DNA of 64,000 nucleotides from Thiohalobacter sp. IOR34 (GTDB lineage: Bacteria > Pseudomonadota > Gammaproteobacteria > Thiohalobacterales > Thiohalobacteraceae): positions 655,438 to 719,437 of the forward strand of contig NZ_CP128988.1 of NCBI RefSeq assembly GCF_030406045.1. Direction: 5' to 3'. The notes below the pieces were generated by a model that was not told the origin of the DNA, ran no database searches, and was given only the letters and a program-made list of their open reading frames with translations. A program made the position numbers and the translations under genes. How positions within the stretch are numbered: position 1 is the stretch's first letter; each line of letters begins with the position of its first letter. This document shows positions 27,020 through 37,912 of this stretch, piece by piece.

Positions 27020-28015
27020 ATGGGCCGACGACAGACCGTGATGCCTTCGAGAATCCTGCTTTGCCTGGCACTGCTGGCGCCCGCCTGGGCCATGGCGGCG
27101 GATGCGGTGCAATGGTTGCAGCAGATGGCGCGCGCGGTCCACGAACTGAACTATCGCGGCACCTTCGTCTACGCCACGCCGGCCAGCCTGGAGGCGATGC
27201 GTCTGGTGCACCGCGCCGGGCCGGAGGGTGGCGAGCAGCGCCTGCTGGCCCTCAGCGGGGCGGCGCGGGAGGTGATCCGCGACCGGCAGGGGGTGACCTG
27301 CATCCTGCCCGACAGCCGGGAGGTGATGGTCGATACCAATCTGCCACATGACCTTCTGCCGCGTGACTTTCCCGGTGATCCGCAACGACTCAAGGCCAAC
27401 TACGACTTTCTGCTGATCGGTGCGGACCGGGTGGCCGGCCGCCCCTGCATGGTGGTGGCGGTGCGCCCCCGTGACCGCTACCGTTACGGATACCGCGTCT
27501 GGGTGGACGAGGCCAGTCATCTGCCGTTGCGTTTCGAGCGCCTGGATGCCGAGGGCAGTCCCATCGAACGGATGATGTTCACCGCCATCGAGGTGGTGGA
27601 GCGTATCGAGGACAGGGAACTGCTGCCCTCGCTGAGTGGCGAGGGTTTCGTGCGCCTCGGTGACGGGGCGGACCCCGGCCGCATCCGCGAGGAGGAAGAG
27701 AAGACCGAACCGAGCTGGACGGTGGCCTGGCTGCCGCCCGGCTTCGAACTGATGCACCATTCGCTGCACGGGATGCCCACCGGTCACGGCCGGGTCGAGC
27801 ACCTGGTCTACAGCGATGGCCTGGCGACTCTCTCGGTCTACGTGGAACAGGCGGGGCGCTCGCATGAACACCTGGAGGGCTTGTCCAGCATGGGGGCGGT
27901 GAACGCCATGGGGGTGATGGTGGACGGGCATCAGATCACCGTGGTCGGCGAGTTGCCGGCGCTGACGGTGCAGCGGGTCGGGGAATCGGTGCGGCGCCTG
28001 GCGGCTACCCCATGA
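27020..28015 (+). CDS. rseB: periplasmic sigma-E regulator RseB (MucB)
   Basis: A 331-aa periplasmic protein that shields RseA from DegS and senses mislocalised lipopolysaccharide and porins. Signal peptide near residues 8-26 (MPSRILLCLALLAPAWAMAA). The lipoprotein-carrier-like domain (ELNYRGTFVYATPASLEAMRLVHRAGPEGGEQRL) is followed by the C-terminal domain with AWLPPGFELMHHSLHGM. An alternative ATG at 27041 fits the signal peptide equally well. It overlaps rseC by 4 bp. Confidence 0.93.
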   Translation: MGRRQTVMPSRILLCLALLAPAWAMAADAVQWLQQMARAVHELNYRGTFVYATPASLEAMRLVHRAGPEGGEQRLLALSGAAREVIRDRQGVTCILPDSREVMVDTNLPHDLLPRDFPGDPQRLKANYDFLLIGADRVAGRPCMVVAVRPRDRYRYGYRVWVDEASHLPLRFERLDAEGSPIERMMFTAIEVVERIEDRELLPSLSGEGFVRLGDGADPGRIREEEEKTEPSWTVAWLPPGFELMHHSLHGMPTGHGRVEHLVYSDGLATLSVYVEQAGRSHEHLEGLSSMGAVNAMGVMVDGHQITVVGELPALTVQRVGESVRRLAATP

Positions 28016-28503
28016 TCGAGGAACAGGGCACCGTACTCGCCGTCGACGGCGACTTTGCCTGGGTCGAGACCCGGCGGCAGAGCAGCTGCGGCAGCTGCGC
28101 CGCCAAGGCCGGTTGCGGCACCCGGGTGCTGGGACGGCTGATGGGCGGCAGGCCGGGTCGGCTGCGGGCCCTGAACCGCGGCCATGCGCGGCCGGGTGAT
28201 CCGGTGGTGATCGGTATCCCCGAGGCGGGTCTGCTGCGCGGTTCCCTGGCCGTCTACCTGCTGCCCCTGCTCGGCCTCATCGGCGGTGGCCTGCTCGGTG
28301 AGCTGCTGGCCTCACGGCTGTTTGCGCCGGCTGCCGAGTGGCCCGCCATGCTCGGCGGGGTGTTCGGTTTCCTCGCCGGCCTCCGTTGGGTACAGCGCTT
28401 TTCCCGCCGGATCCGCGACGATGCGCGTTTCCAGCCGGTGGTCCTGCGTCGCGTCAGCCGGCAGGTCGCGATCCCCCTGCAGCGGCTGTCCCGTTCCTCG
28501 TGA
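28012..28503 (+). CDS. rseC: SoxR-reducing/RseC family protein
   Basis: A 163-aa inner-membrane protein. The N-terminal Cys-rich box CGSCAAKAGCG is near residues 27-37. Two central transmembrane helices follow (SLAVYLLPLLGLIGGGLLGELLA and WPAMLGGVFGFLAGLRWVQ). Family members interact with sigma-E regulation and, in other bacteria, SoxR reduction. Its start overlaps the rseB stop by 4 bp. The C-terminus is basic and cytoplasmic. Confidence 0.9.
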   Translation: MIEEQGTVLAVDGDFAWVETRRQSSCGSCAAKAGCGTRVLGRLMGGRPGRLRALNRGHARPGDPVVIGIPEAGLLRGSLAVYLLPLLGLIGGGLLGELLASRLFAPAAEWPAMLGGVFGFLAGLRWVQRFSRRIRDDARFQPVVLRRVSRQVAIPLQRLSRSS

Positions 28504-28600
28504 GGGGCTGCCTCCCTCTGCCGGTGACGGCGGGGCGCTTCCGCCGGGTCACGAATCTCGAGAATCATTGGATATCGCAACACGTTTTACAGGAGAAGCT

Positions 28601-30037
<1,437 letters not shown>

Positions 30038-30165
30038 GGGTCGACCGGTCCGGCAAGCGGGGGCGGCTTCGGTCGTCGCCGTTCGCCGGACCGTTGTCCC
30101 GGGCTGGCCTGGCTGAATGAGTCTTGACTGCAGTGGCAGGGCCGGATGACGATGCCAGGGCGAGG

Positions 30166-30408
30166 ATGATGAAGAAACTGCTGCTCTATGGTCGCCCCGA
30201 CTGCCATCTGTGCCAGGACATGGAGGCCGAGCTGCGCCGCCTGCAGCCCGAGGCGGGGTTCCGGCTCGAGGTGTACGACGTCGACCGCGATCCGGCCTGG
30301 GCCGAGCGCTATGGCCGCTGGGTGCCGGTGCTGGAGGCCGAGGGGCGGGAGATCTGTCACTACTTCCTCGACCTGGTCGCCCTGCAGCGCTATCTGCAGG
30401 GCCCCTGA
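30166..30408 (+). CDS. glutaredoxin-family protein
   Basis: An 80-aa glutaredoxin-like domain protein. MKKLLLYGRPDCHLCQDMEAEL has the redox CHLC; VYDVDRDPAWAERYGRWVPVLEA holds the cis-Pro (VPVL). Members of this DUF836-like branch are often found near mucD and lepA and have no assigned substrate. The ATG-ATG at 30166/30169 suits the fold. A TTG at 30124 would add a 14-residue tail of no similarity. Confidence 0.87.
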   Translation: MMKKLLLYGRPDCHLCQDMEAELRRLQPEAGFRLEVYDVDRDPAWAERYGRWVPVLEAEGREICHYFLDLVALQRYLQGP

Positions 30409-30438
30409 ATGTGTATAATCCCTTTCCCGGACAACGAG

Positions 30439-30692
30439 TTAGCCCGCATATTGCACGAAGGCGGCCTTGAAAGCGTAATTTTTTTCGTTATTTATCAAGG
30501 CAGTAATTCCCTATGCGAGCGATTGTGCCCTGTTACGGTTTGTGCCTATTCGAGTTCAGACCAAATCTGGCGTCGCATTCTGTCCGATCCCCCTTGAACC
30601 ATAGCTACGGCTATGCTTCGGCGGGCGATCGAACAAACTGCTTGGCCAGATTTGCCCTGAAACTCGAATCCTTCGTGCAATATGCGGGTTAG
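30439..30692. mobile_element. MITE-like hairpin element, complete single copy with TTAG target duplication
   Basis: A 246-bp element (30443-30688) with the same ends and interior as the 1097 copy, flanked by direct TTAG on both sides. Because TTAG is not palindromic, this copy shows a true target-site duplication rather than an extended inverted repeat. It lies in the 385-bp space before lepA, after the glutaredoxin gene. The remaining 100 bp upstream of lepA show nothing else I can name. Confidence 0.85.
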
Positions 30693-30793
30693 TCCGGCAA
30701 TACCGCTGATTTTCCCGTGACTTTCCCTGCCCTTGCCGCCCTGAGCCGCCATTGCCGGGGGTGCCGGGACATCTGCGGGCCTGTTTCGAGTGA

Positions 30794-32602
<1,809 letters not shown>

Positions 32603-32635
32603 CAAGGTGCCGGAGCACCGCACACAGGACACGAT

Positions 32636-33445
32636 ATGAACTTCGATTTTCCACTCATCCTGGTACTGGCCACCCTCATTACCGGCGGCCTGTGGCTGCT
32701 CGATACCCTGCTGTTCGCGCCACGCCGCCGGGCCCGGGCCGCCGCCGCGGCCGACGAGAGCCAGCGCGAGGCGGCGCTCAAGGAGCCGGTGCTGGTGGAA
32801 TACGCCAAGGCCTTCTTCCCGGTCATCTTCATCGTCCTGCTGCTGCGCTCCTTCCTGGCCGAGCCGTTCCGCATCCCCAGTGGCTCGATGATCCCCACCC
32901 TGCTGGTGGGTGACTTCATCCTGGTCAACAAGTTTGCCTACGGTATCCGCCTGCCGGTGTTGAACACCAAGATCATCGATCTCGGTGAGCCCAAGCGCGG
33001 TGACGTGGTGGTGTTCCGCTACCCCGAGGATCCCTCCATCGATTACATCAAGCGAGTGGTGGGGCTGCCGGGTGACCGCATTGCCTATCACGAGAAAAAG
33101 CTCTATATCAATGGCAAGCTGATGCCACAGCGGGTGGTCGGCAGCTACGTTGGCAGCGGCGCAGCCATGGCCAGCACCGGAGCCAGCCTGCGTATCGAGA
33201 ACCTGGACGGCGTTGAGCACGAGATCCTGGTGCGACCGGGGGTGCGCGGCGTGGAGGGGGAGACGGTGGTGCCGGAGGGACAATATTTCATGATGGGCGA
33301 CAACCGGGACAACAGCCGGGACAGTCGCTACTTCGGTCCGGTGCCCGAGGCGAACCTGGTGGGCAAGGCGTTCATGATCTGGATGAGCTGGGATGCAGCC
33401 GACAAGCGTGTGGTATGGGAGCGCATCGGCCAGACCATTCACTGA
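32636..33445 (+). CDS. lepB: signal peptidase I
   Basis: A 269-aa inner-membrane serine/lysine protease that removes Sec and Tat signal peptides. Two N-terminal membrane segments (residues 7-26 and 57-77) precede catalytic S84 in PSGSM and K139 in YIKRVVGLPGD. The C-terminal GDNRDNSRDSRYFGPVPEANLVGKA box is typical. It follows lepA by 33 bp. Confidence 0.97.
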   Translation: MNFDFPLILVLATLITGGLWLLDTLLFAPRRRARAAAAADESQREAALKEPVLVEYAKAFFPVIFIVLLLRSFLAEPFRIPSGSMIPTLLVGDFILVNKFAYGIRLPVLNTKIIDLGEPKRGDVVVFRYPEDPSIDYIKRVVGLPGDRIAYHEKKLYINGKLMPQRVVGSYVGSGAAMASTGASLRIENLDGVEHEILVRPGVRGVEGETVVPEGQYFMMGDNRDNSRDSRYFGPVPEANLVGKAFMIWMSWDAADKRVVWERIGQTIH

Positions 33446-33462
33446 CCAAGCGAGGTAAGGCT

Positions 33463-33837
33463 ATGCAGTTACGCGACCGACAACAGGGGATGACGCTGAT
33501 CGGCTGGCTGTTCGTACTCGGACTGATTGGTTTCTTTGCCATCCTGAGCCTGCGCCTGATGCCCAACTACCTGGAGTTCTTCAAGGTGTCCTCCTCGCTG
33601 GAATCCCTGAGCAGCGAACCGGGCATCACCCAGAAGCCCAAGACCGAGATCCGCAAGCTGCTGAACCGGCGTTTCGAGGTCAACGATGTTGAACACGTCA
33701 GCGCGGACGACATCAGGATCAGCAAGGAAGATGGCCGGCTCAAGGTCCGGGTGGAGTACGAGGTGCGGGTGCCGGTGATGGGTAACGTCGATGCGGTCAC
33801 CCGCTTCGAAAAAGAAGTCGAGATCATCCGTAATTGA
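33463..33837 (+). CDS. DUF4845 membrane protein
   Basis: A 124-aa protein with a pilin-like N-terminus: short basic leader, then GMTLIGWLFVLGLIGFFAILSLRLMPNYLEFF. A periplasmic domain follows (FEVNDVEHVSADDIRI, RVEYEVRVPVMGNV). DUF4845 genes almost always lie between lepB and rnc in Beta- and Gammaproteobacteria; the function is unknown. The stop overlaps the TTG start of rnc. Confidence 0.9.
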   Translation: MQLRDRQQGMTLIGWLFVLGLIGFFAILSLRLMPNYLEFFKVSSSLESLSSEPGITQKPKTEIRKLLNRRFEVNDVEHVSADDIRISKEDGRLKVRVEYEVRVPVMGNVDAVTRFEKEVEIIRN

Positions 33838-34544
33838 AGACTGCCGTCGCGCGTCTGATCCGGACGCTGGGCCACGAGTTCCGCGATCCGGCCCTGCTGG
33901 AGCAGGCACTCACCCATCGCAGTGCCGGCAGCCGTAACAACGAGCGGCTCGAATTCCTGGGTGACGCCGTGCTCGGCCACGTGATCGCCGACGAGCTATA
34001 CCGGCGTTTTCCGGACAGCCCGGAAGGTGAGCTGAGCCGTCTGCGGGCCAGCCTGGTGCGCAAGCAGACCCTGGCCGAGATCGCCCGCGAGCTGTCGCTC
34101 GGCGACTGCCTGAAGCTCGGCTCGGGGGAGCTGAAGAGCGGCGGTTACCGGCGTGATTCCATTCTCGCCGATGCCCTGGAGGCGCTGTTCGGCGCGCTCT
34201 ACCTGGATGGCGGCTTCGAGGTCTGCCGTGGCGTCATTCGCCGCCTGTTCCGGGGGCGGCTGGCCGCCGCGGCATCACGCGGCATCGAGAAAGACCCCAA
34301 GACCCGTCTGCAGGAATATCTGCAGGCCCGGCAGTTGCCGCTGCCCGTCTACCGGGTCGCCGCGGTACATGGCGAGGCCCATGCCCAGACCTTCGAAGTC
34401 GAGTGCCGGGTCGATGCCCTGGAGCGGCTTACCCTGGCCAGTGGCAGCAGCCGGCGGCGCGCCGAGCAGCAGGCGGCGGCGCAGATGCTCGCCGAGCTGG
34501 ACGCCGATCAGGCGGCGCCGACACAGCAGGAGGAGGGTTCATGA
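33834..34544 (+). CDS. rnc: ribonuclease III
   Basis: A 236-aa double-strand-specific endoribonuclease for rRNA and mRNA processing. [21 protein letters not shown] is the catalytic signature, followed by [20 protein letters not shown] with its second metal Asp/Glu. The dsRNA-binding domain occupies the last 70 residues ([20 protein letters not shown]). It begins at TTG 33834, overlapping the DUF4845 stop. It overlaps era by 4 bp. Confidence 0.95.
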   Translation: MKTAVARLIRTLGHEFRDPALLEQALTHRSAGSRNNERLEFLGDAVLGHVIADELYRRFPDSPEGELSRLRASLVRKQTLAEIARELSLGDCLKLGSGELKSGGYRRDSILADALEALFGALYLDGGFEVCRGVIRRLFRGRLAAAASRGIEKDPKTRLQEYLQARQLPLPVYRVAAVHGEAHAQTFEVECRVDALERLTLASGSSRRRAEQQAAAQMLAELDADQAAPTQQEEGS

Positions 34545-35446
34545 GCAGCGATGGGACGACGGATTTCCACTGCGGCTATGTCGCTCTGGTCGGCCGGCCC
34601 AATGTCGGCAAGTCGACCCTGCTCAACCGCATCCTCGGCCAGAAGATCAGCATCACCTCGCGCAAGCCGCAGACCACCCGCCACCGGATCCTCGGTATCA
34701 AGACCGGCGACGACTGGCAGGTGGTCTATGTCGATACCCCGGGCCTGCACCGCAAGGCGAAGCGGGCGCTGAACCGGGCGTTGAACCGGGCTGCCAGCGA
34801 TGCCCTGTTCGATGTCGATCTGGTGGTATTCCTGGTCGAGGCCGGGGCCTGGACCGAGGAGGACGAGATGGTGCTGGCCAAGCTCCGGCGACTGGAGGTG
34901 CCGGTGATCCTGGCCGTGAACAAGGTCGACCGGCTGCGCGACAAGACCCGCCTGCTGCCCTATCTGCAGGAGGTCTCGCAGCGCTATCCCTTCGCCGCCG
35001 TGGTGCCGCTGTCGGCAGCACGCGGGGACAATGTCGATGCGCTGGAGGATGAGGTCCGGCAGCGTCTGCCCCAGTCCGGGCCCTTCTTCCCCGAGGACCA
35101 GTTGACCGACCGTAGCGAGCGTTTCCTGGCCGCCGAGCTGGTGCGTGAGAAACTGTTCCGCAAGCTTGGCCAGGAGCTGCCCTACGGTCTGACGGTGGCC
35201 ATCGAACAGTTCCGCGAGGAAGGTGAGCTGCTGCGCATCCATGCCCTGATCTGGGTCGAGCGCCCGAGCCACAAGTCGATCGTCATCGGACGGCAGGGAC
35301 GGTTGCTGAAGGAGGTGGGCCGTGAGGCGCGGCTCGACATGCAGCGACTGTTCGGGCGCAAGGTGTTCCTCGAACTCTGGGTCAAGGTCAAGGAAGGCTG
35401 GGCGGACGACGAGCGGGCGCTGCGCAGCCTCGGTATCGAGGAATGA
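34541..35446 (+). CDS. era: GTPase Era
   Basis: A 301-aa GTPase for 16S rRNA maturation. G motifs are [16 protein letters not shown] and NKVDRL; the C-terminal KH domain has [28 protein letters not shown] at 34541 follows AGGAGGG and overlaps rnc. It overlaps recO by 4 bp. Confidence 0.97.
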   Translation: MSSDGTTDFHCGYVALVGRPNVGKSTLLNRILGQKISITSRKPQTTRHRILGIKTGDDWQVVYVDTPGLHRKAKRALNRALNRAASDALFDVDLVVFLVEAGAWTEEDEMVLAKLRRLEVPVILAVNKVDRLRDKTRLLPYLQEVSQRYPFAAVVPLSAARGDNVDALEDEVRQRLPQSGPFFPEDQLTDRSERFLAAELVREKLFRKLGQELPYGLTVAIEQFREEGELLRIHALIWVERPSHKSIVIGRQGRLLKEVGREARLDMQRLFGRKVFLELWVKVKEGWADDERALRSLGIEE

Positions 35447-36162
35447 GTGCGCCGCGGCGGGTCGAGCTGCAGCCGGGCTTTCTTCTCCACGCCCGCGCCT
35501 ACCGCGACAGCAGTCTGCTGCTGGAGGTGTTCAGCCGCGAGCAGGGACGCCTGGGGCTGGTCGCCCGCGGCGGGCGCGGGCCGCGTTCCAGGTTGCGGGC
35601 CCTGCTGCAGCCCTTCCGTCCCCTGCTGCTCTCCTGGTCGCAGCGCGGCGAACTGGGCAGCCTGCACGGCGCCGAGGCCGGCGGCGCGCCCTGTGCCCTG
35701 CAGGGGCAGGCGCTGTTCGCCGGCTTCTATCTGAACGAACTGTTGTTGCGTCTGCTGCAGCGCCAGGATCCGCATCCCGAGGTCTATGCGCTGTATGAAA
35801 CCGCCCTGGCGGGGTTGCAGGAGGGCGCATTGGAGGCCGCGCTGCGGGGTTTCGAGAAGCGTCTGCTGGAGGCCTTGGGTTATGGCCTGCTGCTCGACCG
35901 GGAGGCAGAGCACGGGCAGCCGCTGCAGGCGGCGGGCTGCTACCGCTACGAGCTGGAGCGCGGCCCGGTGGAGGTGCCGCCCGGCAGCAGCGGCGGGCTG
36001 GTGTTCAGTGGCGCCAGCCTGCTGGCGCTGCACGAGGGGCGGCTGGAAGAGGCGGCGGTGCTGGCTGACGCCAAGCGCCTGATGCGCGCCGCCCTGGCGC
36101 TGTACCTGGGTGGCCGCCCGCTGAAGACGCGCGAGGTGCTGCAGGCCATGGGGCGGCAGTGA
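35443..36162 (+). CDS. recO: DNA repair protein RecO
   Basis: A 239-aa recombination mediator: OB-fold N-terminus ([32 protein letters not shown]) and a helical C-terminal half ([41 protein letters not shown]). A zinc-type Cys set is not complete. It overlaps era by 4 bp. The usual next gene, pdxJ, is missing; acpS follows after 79 bp. Confidence 0.94.
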   Translation: MSAPRRVELQPGFLLHARAYRDSSLLLEVFSREQGRLGLVARGGRGPRSRLRALLQPFRPLLLSWSQRGELGSLHGAEAGGAPCALQGQALFAGFYLNELLLRLLQRQDPHPEVYALYETALAGLQEGALEAALRGFEKRLLEALGYGLLLDREAEHGQPLQAAGCYRYELERGPVEVPPGSSGGLVFSGASLLALHEGRLEEAAVLADAKRLMRAALALYLGGRPLKTREVLQAMGRQ

Positions 36163-36241
36163 GAATAATGCTGGTACCGGGGTCGCCGATGCAGGCTGCA
36201 TGTGTCACTGGAAGCCGTAATTCGTCCGCTTGGAGCCGCCG

Positions 36242-36631
36242 ATGATCTATGGCATCGGCACCGACCTGGTCGAGGTGGCGCGTATCGAGGCCATCCTGGA
36301 GCGCCACGGGCGGCGCTTCGCCGCCCGCGTGCTGAGTCCGGCCGAACTCGACGACTTCGATGCCAGCCAGAGTCCAGCCCATTTCCTGGCCCGCCGCTTT
36401 GCGGTCAAGGAGGCGGTCGCCAAGGCATTTGGTACCGGTTTCCGGAATGGCCTCAGCCTGCGCCATATCGCGGTCCGTCACGATCCCCTCGGCCGGCCAC
36501 GGATCGAGCTTTCCGGCCAGGCACTGGCGTTCGCCGAGCAGCGGGACATCGGCGAAATGCACGTTTCGATCGCCGACGAAAGGCATTATGCGTTGGCCTT
36601 CGTGACCTTGCTGGTTGGGGGAGGGGGGTAG
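36242..36631 (+). CDS. acpS: holo-[acyl-carrier-protein] synthase
   Basis: A 129-aa phosphopantetheinyl transferase that activates acyl carrier protein. MIYGIGTDLVEVARIEAILERHG contains the metal Asp, and FLARRFAVKEAVAKAFGTG the conserved Glu/Lys block. ATG at 36242 follows a weak TTGGAG. It closes the lepA cluster and is followed by a heptamer repeat and the second palindrome array. Confidence 0.96.
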   Translation: MIYGIGTDLVEVARIEAILERHGRRFAARVLSPAELDDFDASQSPAHFLARRFAVKEAVAKAFGTGFRNGLSLRHIAVRHDPLGRPRIELSGQALAFAEQRDIGEMHVSIADERHYALAFVTLLVGGGG

Positions 36632-36656
36632 AAGTCAGAATTCAGAATTCAGAAGA
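36632..36656. repeat. short heptameric repeat after acpS
   Basis: GAAGTCAGAATTCAGAATTC, then AGAAG: about three degenerate 7-bp units of the (A)AxTCAG type. The same motif occurs at 47.5 kb. It immediately precedes the second palindrome array. Confidence 0.6.
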
Positions 36657-36665
36657 TATGAAGTG

Positions 36666-37829
36666 GTAGGAGCGGCCTCCCGGCCGCGATCGGGGTGGCA
36701 CGGCCTGTCACGATGGCGCGGTGGAGGTCGGGGTGCGGCCGGTGGTGAATCCCGGCCTTCATGGGGGGGCAATCGCGGCCTGGAGGCCGCTCCTACGGGG
36801 CGTGGCAGCAGGTGTAGGAGCGGACTCCCGGCCGCGATCGGGGTGGCACCGCCTGTCACGATGCCGCGGTGGTGGTCATGGGATGCGGCCGGTGGTGAAT
36901 CCGGCCTTCATGGGGTCCAATCGCGGCCTGGAGGCCGCTCCTACGGGGTGTGGTGGCAGGTGTAGGAGCGGCCTCCCGGCCGCGATCGAGGCGGCACGGT
37001 CCGTCACGATGCCGCGGTGGTGGCCATGGGGTGCGGCCGGTGGTGAATCCAGGCTGCTGCGGGACCCAATCGCGGCGTGGACGCCGCTCCTACGGGGTGT
37101 GGTGGCAGGTGTAGGAGCGGCCTCCCGGCCGCGATCGAGGCGGCACGGTCCGTCACGATGCCGCGGTGGTGGTCATGGGGTGTGGCCGGTGGTGAATCCC
37201 GGCCTTCATGGGGGCCAATCGCGGCCTGGAGGCCGCTCCTACGGGGTGTGGTGGCAGGTGTAGGAGCGGCCTCCCGGCCGCGATCGAGGCGGCACAGTCC
37301 GTCACGATGCCGCGGTGGTGGCCATGGGGTGCGGCCGGTGGTGAATCCGGCCTTCATGGGGTCCAATCGCGGCCTGGAGGCCGCTCCTACAACGTGTGGC
37401 GGCAGTTGGTGGTCCCGGCCGCGATCGAGGCGGCACGGCCTGTCACGATGGCGCGGTGGAGGTCGGGGTGCGGCCGGTGGTGAATCCCGGCCTTCATGGG
37501 GGGGGCAATCGCGGCCTGGAGGCCGCTCCTACGGGGCGTGGCAGCAGGTGTAGGAGCGGACTCCCGGCCGCGATCGGGGTGGCACCGCCTGTCACGATGC
37601 CGCGGTGGTGGTCATGGGATGCGGCCGGTGGTGAATCCGGCCTTCATGGGGTCCAATCGCGGCCTGGAGGCCGCTCCTACGGGGTGTGGTGGCAGGTGTA
37701 GGAGCGGCCTCCCGGCCGCGATCGAGGCGGCACGGTCCGTCACGATGCCGCGGTGGTGGCCATGGGGTGCGGCCGGTGGTGAATCCCGGCCTTCATGGGG
37801 GCCAATCGCGGCCTGGAGGCCGCTCCTAC
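36666..37829. repeat. array of about eight 148/149-bp GTAG palindrome units with an internal large duplication
   Basis: Forward palindromes start at 36666, 36814, 36962, 37111, 37260, (degenerate near 37410), 37550 and 37698; the final reverse palindrome ends at 37829. The linkers hold GTCACGATGCCGCGGTGG and GTGCGGCCGGTGGTGAATCC. The stretch 36697-37050 recurs at 37432-37786, identical except for one extra G in a run of G. One unit lacks the first half of its forward palindrome. The array fills the convergent gap between acpS and the BarA-type kinase gene and shows no coding potential. Confidence 0.92.
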
Positions 37830-37851
37830 AACGTGAGGCGGCAGGATTTGG

Positions 37852-37912
37852 CTCCTGACTTCCAGCTCCTAGCTCCTAGCTCCTGGCTCCTGGCTCTTGG
37901 CTCCTGGCTTCT
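37852..37912. repeat. heptameric AGCCAGG-type repeat overlapping the kinase gene end
   Basis: On the minus strand AGCCAGG, AGCCAAG, AGCCAGG, AGCCAGG, AGCTAGG, AGCTAGG follow one another with a strict 7-bp step. The repeat covers the last codons (SQEPGARS) and stop of the kinase gene, so part of that protein's tail is encoded by the repeat. Confidence 0.75.

Noticed and set aside
36666-37829. CRISPR-like regular array
   Set aside because: Palindromes alternate in orientation, the intervening sequences are themselves repeated, and there are no cas genes.
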